64,000 nucleotides of DNA from Sporosarcina sp. FSL K6-2383 (GTDB lineage Bacteria; Bacillota; Bacilli; Bacillales_A; Planococcaceae). Positions 8,547-17,116 of the stretch are shown here, one piece after another; the stretch's first letter is position 1, and each line of letters opens with the position of its first letter. The stretch spans positions 2,643,501-2,707,500 of the forward strand of contig NZ_CP152017.1 of NCBI RefSeq assembly GCF_038618305.1, in the 5' to 3' direction. The translations under genes were made by a program, and so were the position numbers. The notes under the pieces are model-generated. The model did no database searches. It saw only the letters and a list, made by a program, of their open reading frames with translations, and was not told the DNA's origin.

Positions 8547-9374
8547 TTAGTGGTGCATAATAGAAGTCTTATTTGGTGAGCTAAACATATTCGCAACAAT
8601 CAGACCTGTAATGAAGGCTATGACACTCATCACAAATGGCGTCCCGCTTTCCGGAATACCCGGATAGACAACGAACACTGAACCGATAATCAGACCAATA
8701 ATGGCCGCAAAGGTAATGTACGTGAAATTAGCTAGTAAATAGCTAATGACTCTACTGCTGACGATAAAACCGACTATGACACCAGCACCAATGACTGCAA
8801 TGATTGGTAAATTGAAATTGGACAATGCGCCAATTGCCGTCGAATAGACACCTAGCAGCAACAAGATGAATGAGCCGCTAATACCGGGAAGAAGCATCGC
8901 CATGCTACCTGCCCAGCCGGCAAGGAACAAGCCAATTGTGTTGGTGGCTGTCAATGTTGTAATCGGCGTTGTATCCAACGGTTTAATAAAGGCAGTTGAA
9001 GCAAGTGCTACTCCTAGAAGGAGAATAAGTAGGAAGTGCGTCCATTTAAAGTTCTTTTTGACTCCTGCTTGTTTCGTAATGAAAGGCAGCACGCCGAGAA
9101 TAAGCCCCATAAAGAAAAATTGTGTAGGCTCATTATAGTTTTTCAATAAAAATTCAATCACTCTACTGAATAGTAAAAGGGTAACCCCAATTCCAATACC
9201 AAGCGGCAACAGGAAACCGATATACTTTTTCCAGTCACGGCTGAAAAATCCGCTAATTGATGCTAATAATTCATCATATATCCCAAGAATGAACGCGATG
9301 GTTCCCCCACTCACTCCAGGAATCAGATCGCTGATTCCCATAAAGAATCCTCGATATAAGTTTCTCCACTGCAT
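8547..9374 (-). CDS. DUF368 membrane protein, probable undecaprenyl phosphate translocase
   Basis: A 275-residue polytopic protein with about seven to eight hydrophobic segments. The DUF368 signature ISDLIPGVSGGTIAFILG lies at residues 14-31 and the related inverted motif LLPGISGSFILLLLG near 160. The two halves suggest an internal repeat. DUF368 proteins (PopT) have been shown to recycle the C55 lipid carrier of cell wall synthesis across the membrane, so this is the likely role. The start ATG follows TTGGAGGAAC. It is divergent from the XRE regulator pair at 9630. Confidence 0.85.
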   Translation of the reverse strand: MQWRNLYRGFFMGISDLIPGVSGGTIAFILGIYDELLASISGFFSRDWKKYIGFLLPLGIGIGVTLLLFSRVIEFLLKNYNEPTQFFFMGLILGVLPFITKQAGVKKNFKWTHFLLILLLGVALASTAFIKPLDTTPITTLTATNTIGLFLAGWAGSMAMLLPGISGSFILLLLGVYSTAIGALSNFNLPIIAVIGAGVIVGFIVSSRVISYLLANFTYITFAAIIGLIIGSVFVVYPGIPESGTPFVMSVIAFITGLIVANMFSSPNKTSIMHH

Positions 9375-9503
9375 AAAACAAGTTCCTCCAATTTTAATTC
9401 AATGCTCATAGTATACCACTTTTGCTTCTTCCTAAGTAAGTATAGTCGTTACAATAATGTTAACACTAGAAGTACAGTTGATTACACATTATGTATAGTT
9501 AAC

Positions 9504-9532
9504 TTTACAAATAGAATAGTTTGCTATACAAT
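9504..9532 (+). promoter_or_regulatory. Sigma-A-type promoter for the XRE/membrane pair
   Basis: TTTACA, a 17-base spacer and TACAAT. It lies about 100 bases upstream of the XRE gene, leaving a leader that contains the palindrome at 9581-9602. Confidence 0.45.
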
Positions 9533-9580
9533 TCTAATAAGTTAGTATAGAAATCCCATTGAATCCGCTGCGCCTAACGC

Positions 9581-9602
9581 TTAGTTTTTATATATAAACT
9601 AA
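9581..9602. promoter_or_regulatory. AT-rich palindrome, possible operator
   Basis: TTAGTTT and AAACTAA are separated by an eight-base AT centre, about 28 bases before the XRE gene start. It is a plausible autoregulatory site for that regulator. Nothing in the sequence proves binding. Confidence 0.3.
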
Positions 9603-9629
9603 CCAGCTTACCAGCAAGGAGGAATCCCA

Positions 9630-9833
9630 TTGCTTAGAAATCGGGTGAAAGAATTGAGAGCACGTTTTAATTTGACGCAGGGTGATTTGGCGGACAAGGT
9701 TGGGGTGACGAGGCAGACGATTGTGTCGCTTGAAAAGGGTAGTTACACCCCTTCTCTGCTGCTCGCAATGAATATTGCGGAAGTTTTTGACATGCCGATT
9801 GAAAAGATTTTTTCGAAGGAGGGGAAAATATGA
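9630..9833 (+). CDS. Small XRE-family transcriptional regulator
   Basis: A 67-residue protein that is almost entirely a Cro/C1-type helix-turn-helix. The recognition region is LTQGDLADKVGVTRQTIVSL at residues 16-35. The TTG start is supported by AAGGAGG seven bases upstream. Its stop overlaps the ATG of the next gene (ATGA type), so the two are co-translated. Small XRE proteins paired with a short membrane protein are common in Bacillota, where the regulator often controls its own pair. Confidence 0.85.
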   Translation: MLRNRVKELRARFNLTQGDLADKVGVTRQTIVSLEKGSYTPSLLLAMNIAEVFDMPIEKIFSKEGKI

Positions 9834-10261
9834 AGAATTTAACGGTTGCGATAGTACTCAGGATTTTATTTTTTATCACACTTGCCTTGTTTGCGTTCAA
9901 CACAGGTCGCTTTACATCTTATAGCTTTTACTTCACACTACCTTATTGGATTATATTATTCCTGCTCTATTTACAAATGAAAAAACAGTATAAAAGCGAA
10001 CCAGATGGTAGACCATCTACAAAGGATCTTGTTCTACCTGAGTTTTCATCAAAAGACGAACGTGAAATAGAGCTGACTGGGAAAGCAGCGAAAAGTGCAT
10101 TATCAGCCATCCTTATCTCTACCCCGTTTTTTTTATTCTTATTAGCAGGGATTATGATGTTTGAAGGTTCAAGCTTACTAACTTTTTTGCTTGTAGCCAC
10201 TATTCCGATTGTCGGTTTAATCGCCTATTATTTTTCATACCGCTATCATTATTTGCAATGA
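9830..10261 (+). CDS. Small integral membrane protein paired with XRE regulator
   Basis: 143 residues with four hydrophobic segments (about 8-25, 35-50, 90-108 and 115-137) and a charged cytoplasmic or external loop between the second and third. No family is recognised with confidence. It overlaps the preceding regulator by four bases, which ties expression and probably function together. It could be a sensor or antagonist of the regulator, or an immunity-type protein; both are guesses. Confidence 0.75.
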   Translation: MKNLTVAIVLRILFFITLALFAFNTGRFTSYSFYFTLPYWIILFLLYLQMKKQYKSEPDGRPSTKDLVLPEFSSKDEREIELTGKAAKSALSAILISTPFFLFLLAGIMMFEGSSLLTFLLVATIPIVGLIAYYFSYRYHYLQ

Positions 10262-10298
10262 ATCAAAGTGCCAGCAAATCACTCACAGGCACTTTGAT
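10262..10298. terminator. Hairpin between convergent genes
   Basis: A perfect 11-bp stem (ATCAAAGTGCC/GGCACTTTGAT) with a 15-nt loop fills the gap between the convergent stops. T tracts are short on both strands, so terminator activity is likely but not certain. Confidence 0.5.
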
Positions 10299-11447
10299 CT
10301 ACAACCCCATATTCTTCGCAATAATCACTTTCATAATTTCATTCGTACCGGCGTATATAGAGGCTACTGGGATATCCCTGTAACGCCTAGCAATCGTATA
10401 CTCCTCCATATAGCCATAACCGCCATGCAGTCGCATGCATTCCGTTGAAATTTCCTGTGCCGTTTCAGTCAGCCAATATTTTGCCATCGACACTTTCGTC
10501 ACGACGTCTTTACCGGCAATATGATCCTCGATCAATGATTCCAAAAATGCTTTGCCAAGCTCAACTTTCGTTGCCATCTCTGCAATTTTAAACTGTGTAT
10601 TTTGGAATGAAGAGACCGATTTTCCAAACGCCTCTCGGGACTTCACATAACGGATGGTCGTCTCTAGCATATCCTCCGACGCAATTTGTGCAGCAATCGC
10701 AACAACCAACCGCTCTTGTTGTAGTTTCGACATAAGATAACCAAAGCCTTTTCCTTCTTCGCCAAGTAGATTGCTAACGGGAACTCTACAATCCTCAAAG
10801 TATAATTCAGCCGTATCCTGCGCATGGAGACCCACCTTATCGAGTTTGCGCCCCTTCGTAAACCCCGTTGTTCCCTCTTCTACGGCAAGTAGGCTAATCC
10901 CTCGGTGCTTCGGTTCGGCATGTGCATCTGTTTTCACCACAACGACAAAAAGATTGCCATTAATACCATTTGTAATGAATGTCTTTTGTCCATTGACGAC
11001 ATAATAATCCCCATCACGAATAGCGGTCGTCTGCACATTCGCCAAATCAGATCCTGTACCCGGTTCCGTCATGGCAATTCCCGTAATGATATCGGCTGAC
11101 ACACATCCTGGTAGCCAACGTTTCTTTTGTTCAGCAGAACCGTATGATTCGATATAAGGTACAACTATATCATTATGCAAGCCGACACCAACTAAACTTG
11201 TACCTACTCTTTCTAATTCTTCGGATATGATGACACCAAAGCTAAAGTCAAGTCCTAGTCCACCATATTCATCTTCTACTTGTGGGCACAGGAAGCCCAT
11301 TTCCCCAAGATTTTTCCAAAATGCAATCGGAATGATACGTTGTTGTTCCCATGTATCATAATGCGGGACTGCTTCTTTTTGAAGAAACTTCCTTAGTGAA
11401 TCTCTGAACATGATATGCTCTTCTGTTTCAAATTTGTATCTCGCCAT
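10299..11447 (-). CDS. Acyl-CoA dehydrogenase
   Basis: A 382-residue FAD-dependent acyl-CoA dehydrogenase. Family signatures are visible: IAMTEPGTGSDL near residue 125 (FAD/substrate loop), the QTTQ-type helix region, and LHGGYGYMEEYTIARRYRD near 345, where the catalytic glutamate of short- or branched-chain enzymes sits. It catalyses the first oxidation of acyl-CoA. It is the last gene of a set with a thiolase and an SDR on the same strand with short gaps, so it likely works in fatty acid or branched-chain amino acid breakdown. The ATG has AGGGGGG before it. Substrate length cannot be told from the sequence. Confidence 0.9.
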   Translation of the reverse strand: MARYKFETEEHIMFRDSLRKFLQKEAVPHYDTWEQQRIIPIAFWKNLGEMGFLCPQVEDEYGGLGLDFSFGVIISEELERVGTSLVGVGLHNDIVVPYIESYGSAEQKKRWLPGCVSADIITGIAMTEPGTGSDLANVQTTAIRDGDYYVVNGQKTFITNGINGNLFVVVVKTDAHAEPKHRGISLLAVEEGTTGFTKGRKLDKVGLHAQDTAELYFEDCRVPVSNLLGEEGKGFGYLMSKLQQERLVVAIAAQIASEDMLETTIRYVKSREAFGKSVSSFQNTQFKIAEMATKVELGKAFLESLIEDHIAGKDVVTKVSMAKYWLTETAQEISTECMRLHGGYGYMEEYTIARRYRDIPVASIYAGTNEIMKVIIAKNMGL

Positions 11448-11466
11448 TTCTAGCCCCCCTTACTTA

Positions 11467-12615
11467 TCACAGTCGTTCAATGATCGTCGCGTTAGCCATC
11501 CCCATACCTTCACAAATTGCTAGCAAACCATAGCGCCCGCCTGTTCGTTCCAATCTATTCATCAACGTCACTAATAATTTTGTTCCCGTAGCCCCTAAAG
11601 GGTGCCCAAGTGCAATGGCGCCACCGTCAGGATTTAGTTTTTCAGGGTCTGCTCCAATGTCCTGTAACCAAGCAAGCGGTACTTGTGCAAAGGCTTCATT
11701 CACTTCATACGTATCAATTTCTTCAATCGTCAGCCCTGCTTTTTGTAATACTTTCCTCGTCGCTTCAATCGGGCCTGTCAGCATAAGTGTTGGATCTGAT
11801 CCTGTCACACTGCGAGCAACGATACGTGCTTTCGGTTTTAAGCCAAGTTCATCTGCCTTGTCACGTGACATGAGCAACACCGCTGACGCTCCATCACTGA
11901 TTTGACTTGCATTGCCTGCTGTAATGACACCATGTTCATCAAAAACTGTTTTTAAGTCACCAAGCACTTCCATTGTTGTGCCAGGTCGCGGTCCTTCATC
12001 GACAGCAAAACGGGTGATTGTGCCATCTTCCAGCTCGACATCAACTGGGACAATTTCCGCCTCGAAATAGCCTTTTTCAATCGCTGCTATTGCCTTGAGA
12101 TGGCTGTCGACTGAATAACGATCCAATGCTTCACGCGTCAACCCCCATTTTTTGACCATACGTTCTGACGATAAACCTTGGTTAATAATTTCGTATTTGT
12201 CCGTTAACTTAGTGCTTGGCTTGACGTCGCCAACATTAGACATCATCGGTACTCGTGTCATATTTTCAACACCGCCTGCAATGACGATGTCCATATCGCC
12301 AGAAGCAATTGCCTGTGATGCGAAATGGACCGCTTGTTGACTGGAGCCGCATTGTCGATCAATCGTGACACCTGGCACCTCAATCGGAAAATCCGCAATG
12401 AGTAGCGCTGTTCTAGCAACATTACTCGCCTGTTCTCCTGTTTGTGTGACACAACCTAAAATGACATCCTCCACATCTTCCTTCGCAACCCCAGCACGGA
12501 GTACGAGCGCATCGAGTACAACAGCAGCTAGTTCATCCGGTCGATAACCTGCAAACGCTCCTTTTCTACGTCCTACTGCTGTGCGAACTCCTTCTACAAT
12601 TACCACTTCTGTCAT
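11467..12615 (-). CDS. Thiolase (acetyl-CoA C-acyltransferase)
   Basis: A thiolase family enzyme of about 382 residues that cleaves 3-ketoacyl-CoA or condenses acetyl-CoA. The nucleophilic cysteine is in DRQCGSSQQAVHFA near residue 88, the first histidine in NEAFAQVPLAW near 340 (replacing the usual NEAFA motif position), and the C-terminal GHPLGATG and CEGMGMA motifs are intact. The start is uncertain between ATG 12613-12615 (MTEVVIVEG, used here) and ATG 12619-12621; AAGGAG sits 10 or 4 bases before them. It lies between the SDR and the acyl-CoA dehydrogenase genes. Confidence 0.9.
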   Translation of the reverse strand: MTEVVIVEGVRTAVGRRKGAFAGYRPDELAAVVLDALVLRAGVAKEDVEDVILGCVTQTGEQASNVARTALLIADFPIEVPGVTIDRQCGSSQQAVHFASQAIASGDMDIVIAGGVENMTRVPMMSNVGDVKPSTKLTDKYEIINQGLSSERMVKKWGLTREALDRYSVDSHLKAIAAIEKGYFEAEIVPVDVELEDGTITRFAVDEGPRPGTTMEVLGDLKTVFDEHGVITAGNASQISDGASAVLLMSRDKADELGLKPKARIVARSVTGSDPTLMLTGPIEATRKVLQKAGLTIEEIDTYEVNEAFAQVPLAWLQDIGADPEKLNPDGGAIALGHPLGATGTKLLVTLMNRLERTGGRYGLLAICEGMGMANATIIERL

Positions 12616-12637
12616 GACCATTTCACTCCTTCTTAAT

Positions 12638-13408
12638 TTAACGAGGTGACATACGAATACCGCCATCCAGACGAATCACTTCCCCATTGAGATAGCCATT
12701 TTCCATCATGAATATCGCTAAGGAAGCATACTCATTCGGATCGCCTAAGCGTTTTGGAAACTCAACCATACTCTCTAATCTTTTTATAACAGGTTCAGGA
12801 AGTCCCGCAGCCATTGGTGTATGGAATAATCCCGGTGCGATGGTATTGATACGAATTCCATAAGATGATAGATCACGTGCGATTGGTAACGTCATTCCTG
12901 CCACTCCAGCTTTACTAGCGGTATAAGCAGCCTGTCCCATCTGTCCATCAAAAGCGGCAACCGATGCTGTGTTAATGATGATTCCACGTTCTCCATCCTC
13001 TGTTAAAGGCTCATTTTTTGCCATTTCCACTGCTGCAAGTCTCAATACATTAAACGTACCAGTTAAATTAATATCCAATACCTTTTTAAAATTCGCTAAC
13101 GGCATTGCACCCGTTCGACCAACAACTTTTTGCGGTGGAGCAATACCCGCACAGTTCACACATATATGAATCGCACCGAATTTCGCTATTACTTTTTGGA
13201 TACCCGCCTCAACGGATTCTTCACTTGTTACATCGGCATAGAAAAAATCAACATTTCCCCCTAGTTCCCGACAGATTTCTTCGGCAGCATCCTCATCCAA
13301 ATCGAAAATGACGACCTTTGCGCCCTTATTTACTAGATTTCTTACTGCTCCTAGCCCTAACCCGGAAGCTCCCCCTGTCACAATTGCAACCTTATCTTTG
13401 ATATCCAA
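12638..13408 (-). CDS. SDR dehydrogenase, 3-hydroxyacyl-CoA dehydrogenase type
   Basis: A 256-residue short-chain dehydrogenase with the NAD motif TGGASGLGLG at residues 11-20, D at the end of beta-2 (IFDLDE, which favours NAD), NCAGIA, and the catalytic Ser-Tyr-Lys set (NTASVA, AAYTASK). The sequence resembles the HSD10 type that oxidises 3-hydroxyacyl-CoA, including 2-methyl-3-hydroxybutyryl-CoA of isoleucine breakdown. It heads the thiolase/acyl-CoA dehydrogenase set. It starts with TTG, supported by GGGGGG nine bases upstream. The pathway assignment is inference. Confidence 0.88.
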   Translation of the reverse strand: MDIKDKVAIVTGGASGLGLGAVRNLVNKGAKVVIFDLDEDAAEEICRELGGNVDFFYADVTSEESVEAGIQKVIAKFGAIHICVNCAGIAPPQKVVGRTGAMPLANFKKVLDINLTGTFNVLRLAAVEMAKNEPLTEDGERGIIINTASVAAFDGQMGQAAYTASKAGVAGMTLPIARDLSSYGIRINTIAPGLFHTPMAAGLPEPVIKRLESMVEFPKRLGDPNEYASLAIFMMENGYLNGEVIRLDGGIRMSPR

Positions 13409-13602
13409 TGTTACATTCCCCCCAAAATTGATTTTCGAATTGAAAATACTTTATTATCCTACGGAATTATGTATACGCTTTCAATTTTGGTGTAGTAGGA
13501 TTTGGCTTCATATTAGACGATTAAAGCAGTTTAGTAAATAGCGATAACACATTTCTATCAGACTATTCATTTTTTTAAGCAGACTGAATGAGCTGCTAAA
13601 TA

Positions 13603-13645
13603 AAAAAAGCCGCCAAAACAGCAACTGTTTCGGCGGCCTTTTTGA
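13603..13645 (-). terminator. trhO terminator
   Basis: GCCGCC/GGCGGC is extended by AAACA/TGTTT, with A-rich and T-rich flanks. It lies just downstream of the trhO stop. Confidence 0.85.
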
Positions 13646-13671
13646 ACCAACTTCCTGTCGGCTCTAGCTAT

Positions 13672-14646
13672 TTAATTTAAGATACTTGCGTTTTTACGCT
13701 TTTCAATGGCTTCAAGTCGTTCATCATACTCTTCAACCGTCATATTATGCTCTACGAAATAACGATTGCGAGGATGTGTACGGCATTCATCTGAACAACT
13801 GCGCATGTATAGATGCTCATTTTCTTCAGATGTAATAATTTTCGCATTACATTCCGGGTTCGCACAGTTCACATAGCGTTCGCATGGTGTCCCGTCAAAA
13901 TGATCACGTCCAACGATAACTTGCTCGACTTGATTGATGGGCACAGCAATACGCTCATCAAAGACGTACATTTGTCCATCCCATAGCTGCCCTTGTGCCA
14001 CAGGGTCTTTGCCATATGTCGCAATTCCACCGTGTAATTGGGATACATCCTCAAAACCTTCTCGTACAAGCCATCCAGAGAATTTCTCACAACGAATACC
14101 ACCTGTGCAATATGTCAGGATTTTCTTCCCTTCAAACTGCTCTTTGTTGTCACGAATCCACTCCGGTAAATCACGGAAGTTTTCAATATCCGGACGTACT
14201 GCACCACGGAAATGACCTAAATCAAACTCATAATCATTGCGTGCATCAATGATGATCGTATCTTCCTCTTGCATTTTTTTGAACCAGTCTTCTGGGCTCA
14301 AGCGTTTACCTGTTAACTCATTTGGATTGATATCTTCCGCAAGGCTCAAGTTAACGATTTCCTCACGCACACGTACATGCATTTTCTTGAAAGCATGCCC
14401 ATCAGCTTCGTCGATTTTGATAACCATATCCGCGAAACGCTCATCCTGTTTCAATAGGTTCATGTAGGCATCCGTCTGTTCAATCGTTCCTGAGCATGTA
14501 CCATTGATCCCCTCAGCACCGACTAAAATTCGGCCTTTTAAGCCAATTTCTTTACAAGCTTTCAAATGTTCAACAGCAAATGTTTCTGGGTCTTCGACAG
14601 GGACATATTTATAATACAGAAGAACCCGATAAGTACTTTTTTCCAA
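13672..14646 (-). CDS. trhO: tRNA uridine(34) hydroxylase TrhO
   Basis: A rhodanese-fold enzyme of the YbfQ/YceA family that makes 5-hydroxyuridine at tRNA position 34. It has an N-terminal ferredoxin-like domain (LLYYKYV near 10, [13 protein letters not shown] near 45), a rhodanese domain with the catalytic cysteine loop [10 protein letters not shown] near residue 185, and a C-terminal cysteine-rich zinc-like region (CANPECN, CSDEC). The start is set at TTG 14644-14646 because AAGGTGG lies eight bases before it and the resulting N-terminus [11 protein letters not shown] matches the family. A GTG four codons upstream overlaps that site. Confidence 0.9.
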   Translation of the reverse strand: MEKSTYRVLLYYKYVPVEDPETFAVEHLKACKEIGLKGRILVGAEGINGTCSGTIEQTDAYMNLLKQDERFADMVIKIDEADGHAFKKMHVRVREEIVNLSLAEDINPNELTGKRLSPEDWFKKMQEEDTIIIDARNDYEFDLGHFRGAVRPDIENFRDLPEWIRDNKEQFEGKKILTYCTGGIRCEKFSGWLVREGFEDVSQLHGGIATYGKDPVAQGQLWDGQMYVFDERIAVPINQVEQVIVGRDHFDGTPCERYVNCANPECNAKIITSEENEHLYMRSCSDECRTHPRNRYFVEHNMTVEEYDERLEAIEKRKNASILN

Positions 14647-14658
14647 TTTTCCAACCAC

Positions 14659-15061
14659 CTTGTTTTTTTATAATTGCATGTTATAAGTCAACAACCGGAT
14701 CGGTATTAAGTGTAAACATACAAAAGATACCCGCATATGCACAATACGAGATGCTGCCATTGTACCATATATGTGCAATTGGAAAAAGAGATTTTGATTG
14801 CTTAGAACTTGTTCCTACGCGATTGTCAAAAGTTTTTCACGATCTTCTAAGAGGACCCAAAGGGAATTAAACACATGGTTAAACCTGGAGAACCACAAAT
14901 ACTTTCATTTCATTGGTTCACTACTATCTTTCATGTATACTGATAGAATATGTTCAACGCATTAGTAGACATTATGTTTTATTTTTATATGTTGATTCAA
15001 GTGAAACTATTTACTAGTTTCATCCGTCTAACTTTTTACAACCAATAAAGGAGCCCACAGC
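14659..15061. other. Intergenic region between divergent trhO and pdaC
   Basis: About 400 bases without a confident gene. A possible trhO promoter (TTGTTG at 14689-14694, 16 bases, TATAAA at 14667-14672 on the minus strand) and a pdaC promoter (14914-14942) are seen. A plus-strand frame near 14780-14870 reads KRDFDCLELVPTRLSK and looks protein-like but has no start signal; it may be a gene relic. Confidence 0.4.
14914..14942 (+). promoter_or_regulatory. Candidate sigma-A promoter of pdaC-like gene
   Basis: TTGGTT, a 17-base spacer and TATACT, about 120 bases before the start codon at 15062. Confidence 0.45.
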
Positions 15062-16579
15062 ATGACAAGAACACATCGTAAGCGCCGTTCGACTTGGATT
15101 GACATTACATTTTCAACAATCATTATCGCCCTAACCGTTGCCACTATTTATTTAATTTCACTGAACGGCAAAAACACAGCTGCTTCACCCCCTAAAACAC
15201 AAGCTGCCAAACCGACTCCTGTAGTAATCGATACGATTGACTCCAGCTATCCAGGCATCAAAATTATTACCGAAACATCGAATGATACATATTCTCCATT
15301 TGCTATTCAGTACCCACAAAGCTTACATAGCACATTCAATGATGCGATTTCTACTTATATCACATATACGAAAAAAAGCTATTTGACTGCCATGGAAAAG
15401 AATAGAGAACTAGCGAGTAAATATAAAGGCGAATTGAATATCTCCTTTGAAACATTGTCCCATCACTCTGGAAATTATTCGTTTGTCATTGTCAACTCTA
15501 ATTCTATCGTTGGTGCAAATGGTGCAACAGAAATCCGTTCCTTTCACTTAAATCCTGTAACAGAGAAAATTATTTCCATTGAAGATGTCTTTAAATGGGA
15601 TCAGAAACGACTTGAAACGATTTCTACTTTAGTAAGGGATCACCTTTATAACGATTCGACTTTGAAAGACCATTTATATCCCGAGGAGCTCCACCTTAAC
15701 ACAGAGCCAGTTTGGGAGAATTATAGTAATTTTGCTTTGACAGATGACTCCATTATCTTTTATTTCGATGAATATGAATTGGCTGCTGGAGCCATTGGAC
15801 CTCCAATTGTCGCGATTCCCCTCGGGGCGATCAATGACTTGCTAGCTGATGAGTTTAAAATACAAGTCCAAGAGTCAGATTCATCACTAGATGAAAATAT
15901 CGAAGTTGAAAAGCCCGACGATGGCACAACACCTGATGTCAACGCCCCCCCTAGCAACGAGGAGCAAATCAGGGATATTGATCAAAACTCCGGTGGAACT
16001 CCACTTCACGACGGGACTGGAGAAACTATTGTAAAAAAAGTTGCACTAACATTTGATGATGGACCTGATCCTAAGGTAACGACTCAAATTCTTGATACAT
16101 TACAAAAATACAATGCTAAAGCCACATTTTTCATGCTCGGTAGCCGGGTTGAATATTATCCTGATATCGCTAAAAATGTCAAAGATGCTGGCCATGAACT
16201 TGGGAACCATACATGGAATCACCCTGATTTGACCAAAGCAGATTCGGAAAAAATAGGCAATGAGATTAATCGGACATCAACAATTATTGAGACGGTAACT
16301 GGAACAAAAGCAACAGCCTTCAGACCACCTTATGGCGCGGTGAATCAAAAGGTAAGTAGCCAAACAGGTTTACCTGTCGTACTGTGGGATGTCGATACAC
16401 TCGATTGGAAACATCGTAATGCTAATCGGCTATTGATGAAAGTCAAAGAAGAAACAAAAGACGGCAGTATTATCCTTATGCATGATATCCACCAATCCAC
16501 AGCCGATGGACTCGATGCCGTTCTTGCGTATTTACAAAGTGAGGGCTATATATTTGTAACCGTTTCAGAGCTAGACTAG
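15062..16579 (+). CDS. pdaC: PdaC-like polysaccharide/peptidoglycan deacetylase
   Basis: A 505-residue exported enzyme. The N-terminus has a basic stretch and one hydrophobic anchor (about 15-35). A DUF4163/DUF3298-type region spans about 55-265, then an acidic low-complexity linker (about 270-320), then a NodB deacetylase domain (about 325-500). All NodB motifs are intact: TFDDGPD, HTWNH, RPPYG, DVDTLDW and LMHDIH. The architecture matches B. subtilis PdaC, which deacetylates N-acetylmuramic acid in the wall; chitin-type substrates are also possible. The ATG follows AAAGGAG. It is a single gene with its own promoter and terminator. Confidence 0.85.
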   Translation: MTRTHRKRRSTWIDITFSTIIIALTVATIYLISLNGKNTAASPPKTQAAKPTPVVIDTIDSSYPGIKIITETSNDTYSPFAIQYPQSLHSTFNDAISTYITYTKKSYLTAMEKNRELASKYKGELNISFETLSHHSGNYSFVIVNSNSIVGANGATEIRSFHLNPVTEKIISIEDVFKWDQKRLETISTLVRDHLYNDSTLKDHLYPEELHLNTEPVWENYSNFALTDDSIIFYFDEYELAAGAIGPPIVAIPLGAINDLLADEFKIQVQESDSSLDENIEVEKPDDGTTPDVNAPPSNEEQIRDIDQNSGGTPLHDGTGETIVKKVALTFDDGPDPKVTTQILDTLQKYNAKATFFMLGSRVEYYPDIAKNVKDAGHELGNHTWNHPDLTKADSEKIGNEINRTSTIIETVTGTKATAFRPPYGAVNQKVSSQTGLPVVLWDVDTLDWKHRNANRLLMKVKEETKDGSIILMHDIHQSTADGLDAVLAYLQSEGYIFVTVSELD

Positions 16580-16602
16580 TTGAAAATTCTACCGATGAAA
16601 TG

Positions 16603-16646
16603 CCCCATAAATGTTAGGTACTAACTAACATTTATGGGGTGTTTTC
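16603..16646 (+). terminator. Terminator of pdaC-like gene
   Basis: A perfect 15-bp stem (CCCCATAAATGTTAG with its complement at 16625-16639) and a short TGTTTT tract. Confidence 0.85.
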
Positions 16647-16672
16647 AGTTTCAAAATAGAATACTTCTATTC

Positions 16673-16701
16673 TATACATACTAGAACAAATTTGTTATAA
16701 T
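16673..16701 (+). promoter_or_regulatory. Promoter with palindromic operator for the GntR operon
   Basis: TATACA, a 17-base spacer and TATAAT. The spacer carries the perfect 12-bp palindrome AACAAATTTGTT at 16685-16696, a natural position for repression by the GntR protein encoded just downstream. Confidence 0.6.
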
Positions 16702-16729
16702 AAAATTAGAACAGTTAGGAGGGATTATC

Positions 16730-17113
16730 GTGTTTATTCAAATTGAACCTTCTTCAGACATACCTATTTATACACAATTAGCTAATCAGTTAACTGAATT
16801 GATTGCACGGGGGGAGCTTATTGGCGGAGACGCCTTGCCTTCTGTACGCTCACTGGCAGCTGATCTAAGTATGAATATGCATACAGTGAACAAGGCTTAT
16901 CATACACTTGAGAAGAAAGCTATCATTCAAATTGTACCGAAGTCTGGAGCGATTATTAACCCGATTATCCAACAGGGGATACAGGATAATCATCGTAACA
17001 GGATTATAGATGAATTGAAGCCTATACTTGCCGAGGCGATTGTACTTGGGATGAGCAAAGAAGACTTACTAGCACTTGCATCATCTATCATTTCAGACAT
17101 CAAGGGGGAATAA
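16730..17113 (+). CDS. GntR-family regulator (YtrA/YhcF type)
   Basis: A 127-residue regulator of the short GntR type: a winged helix-turn-helix at about residues 10-75 (PSVRSLAADLSMNMHTVNKA) and a short helical tail in place of a ligand domain. Such proteins typically repress neighbouring membrane protein or ABC transporter genes. It starts at GTG with TAGGAGG seven bases upstream. It lies three bases before the DUF1648 membrane gene, and a palindrome in its own promoter suggests autorepression. Confidence 0.87.
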   Translation: MFIQIEPSSDIPIYTQLANQLTELIARGELIGGDALPSVRSLAADLSMNMHTVNKAYHTLEKKAIIQIVPKSGAIINPIIQQGIQDNHRNRIIDELKPILAEAIVLGMSKEDLLALASSIISDIKGE

Positions 17114-17116
17114 AAA

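Noticed and set aside
14780..14870. Protein-like plus-strand fragment between trhO and pdaC
   Set aside because: Too short, without a start signal, and not assignable to any family; noted only as a possible relic.
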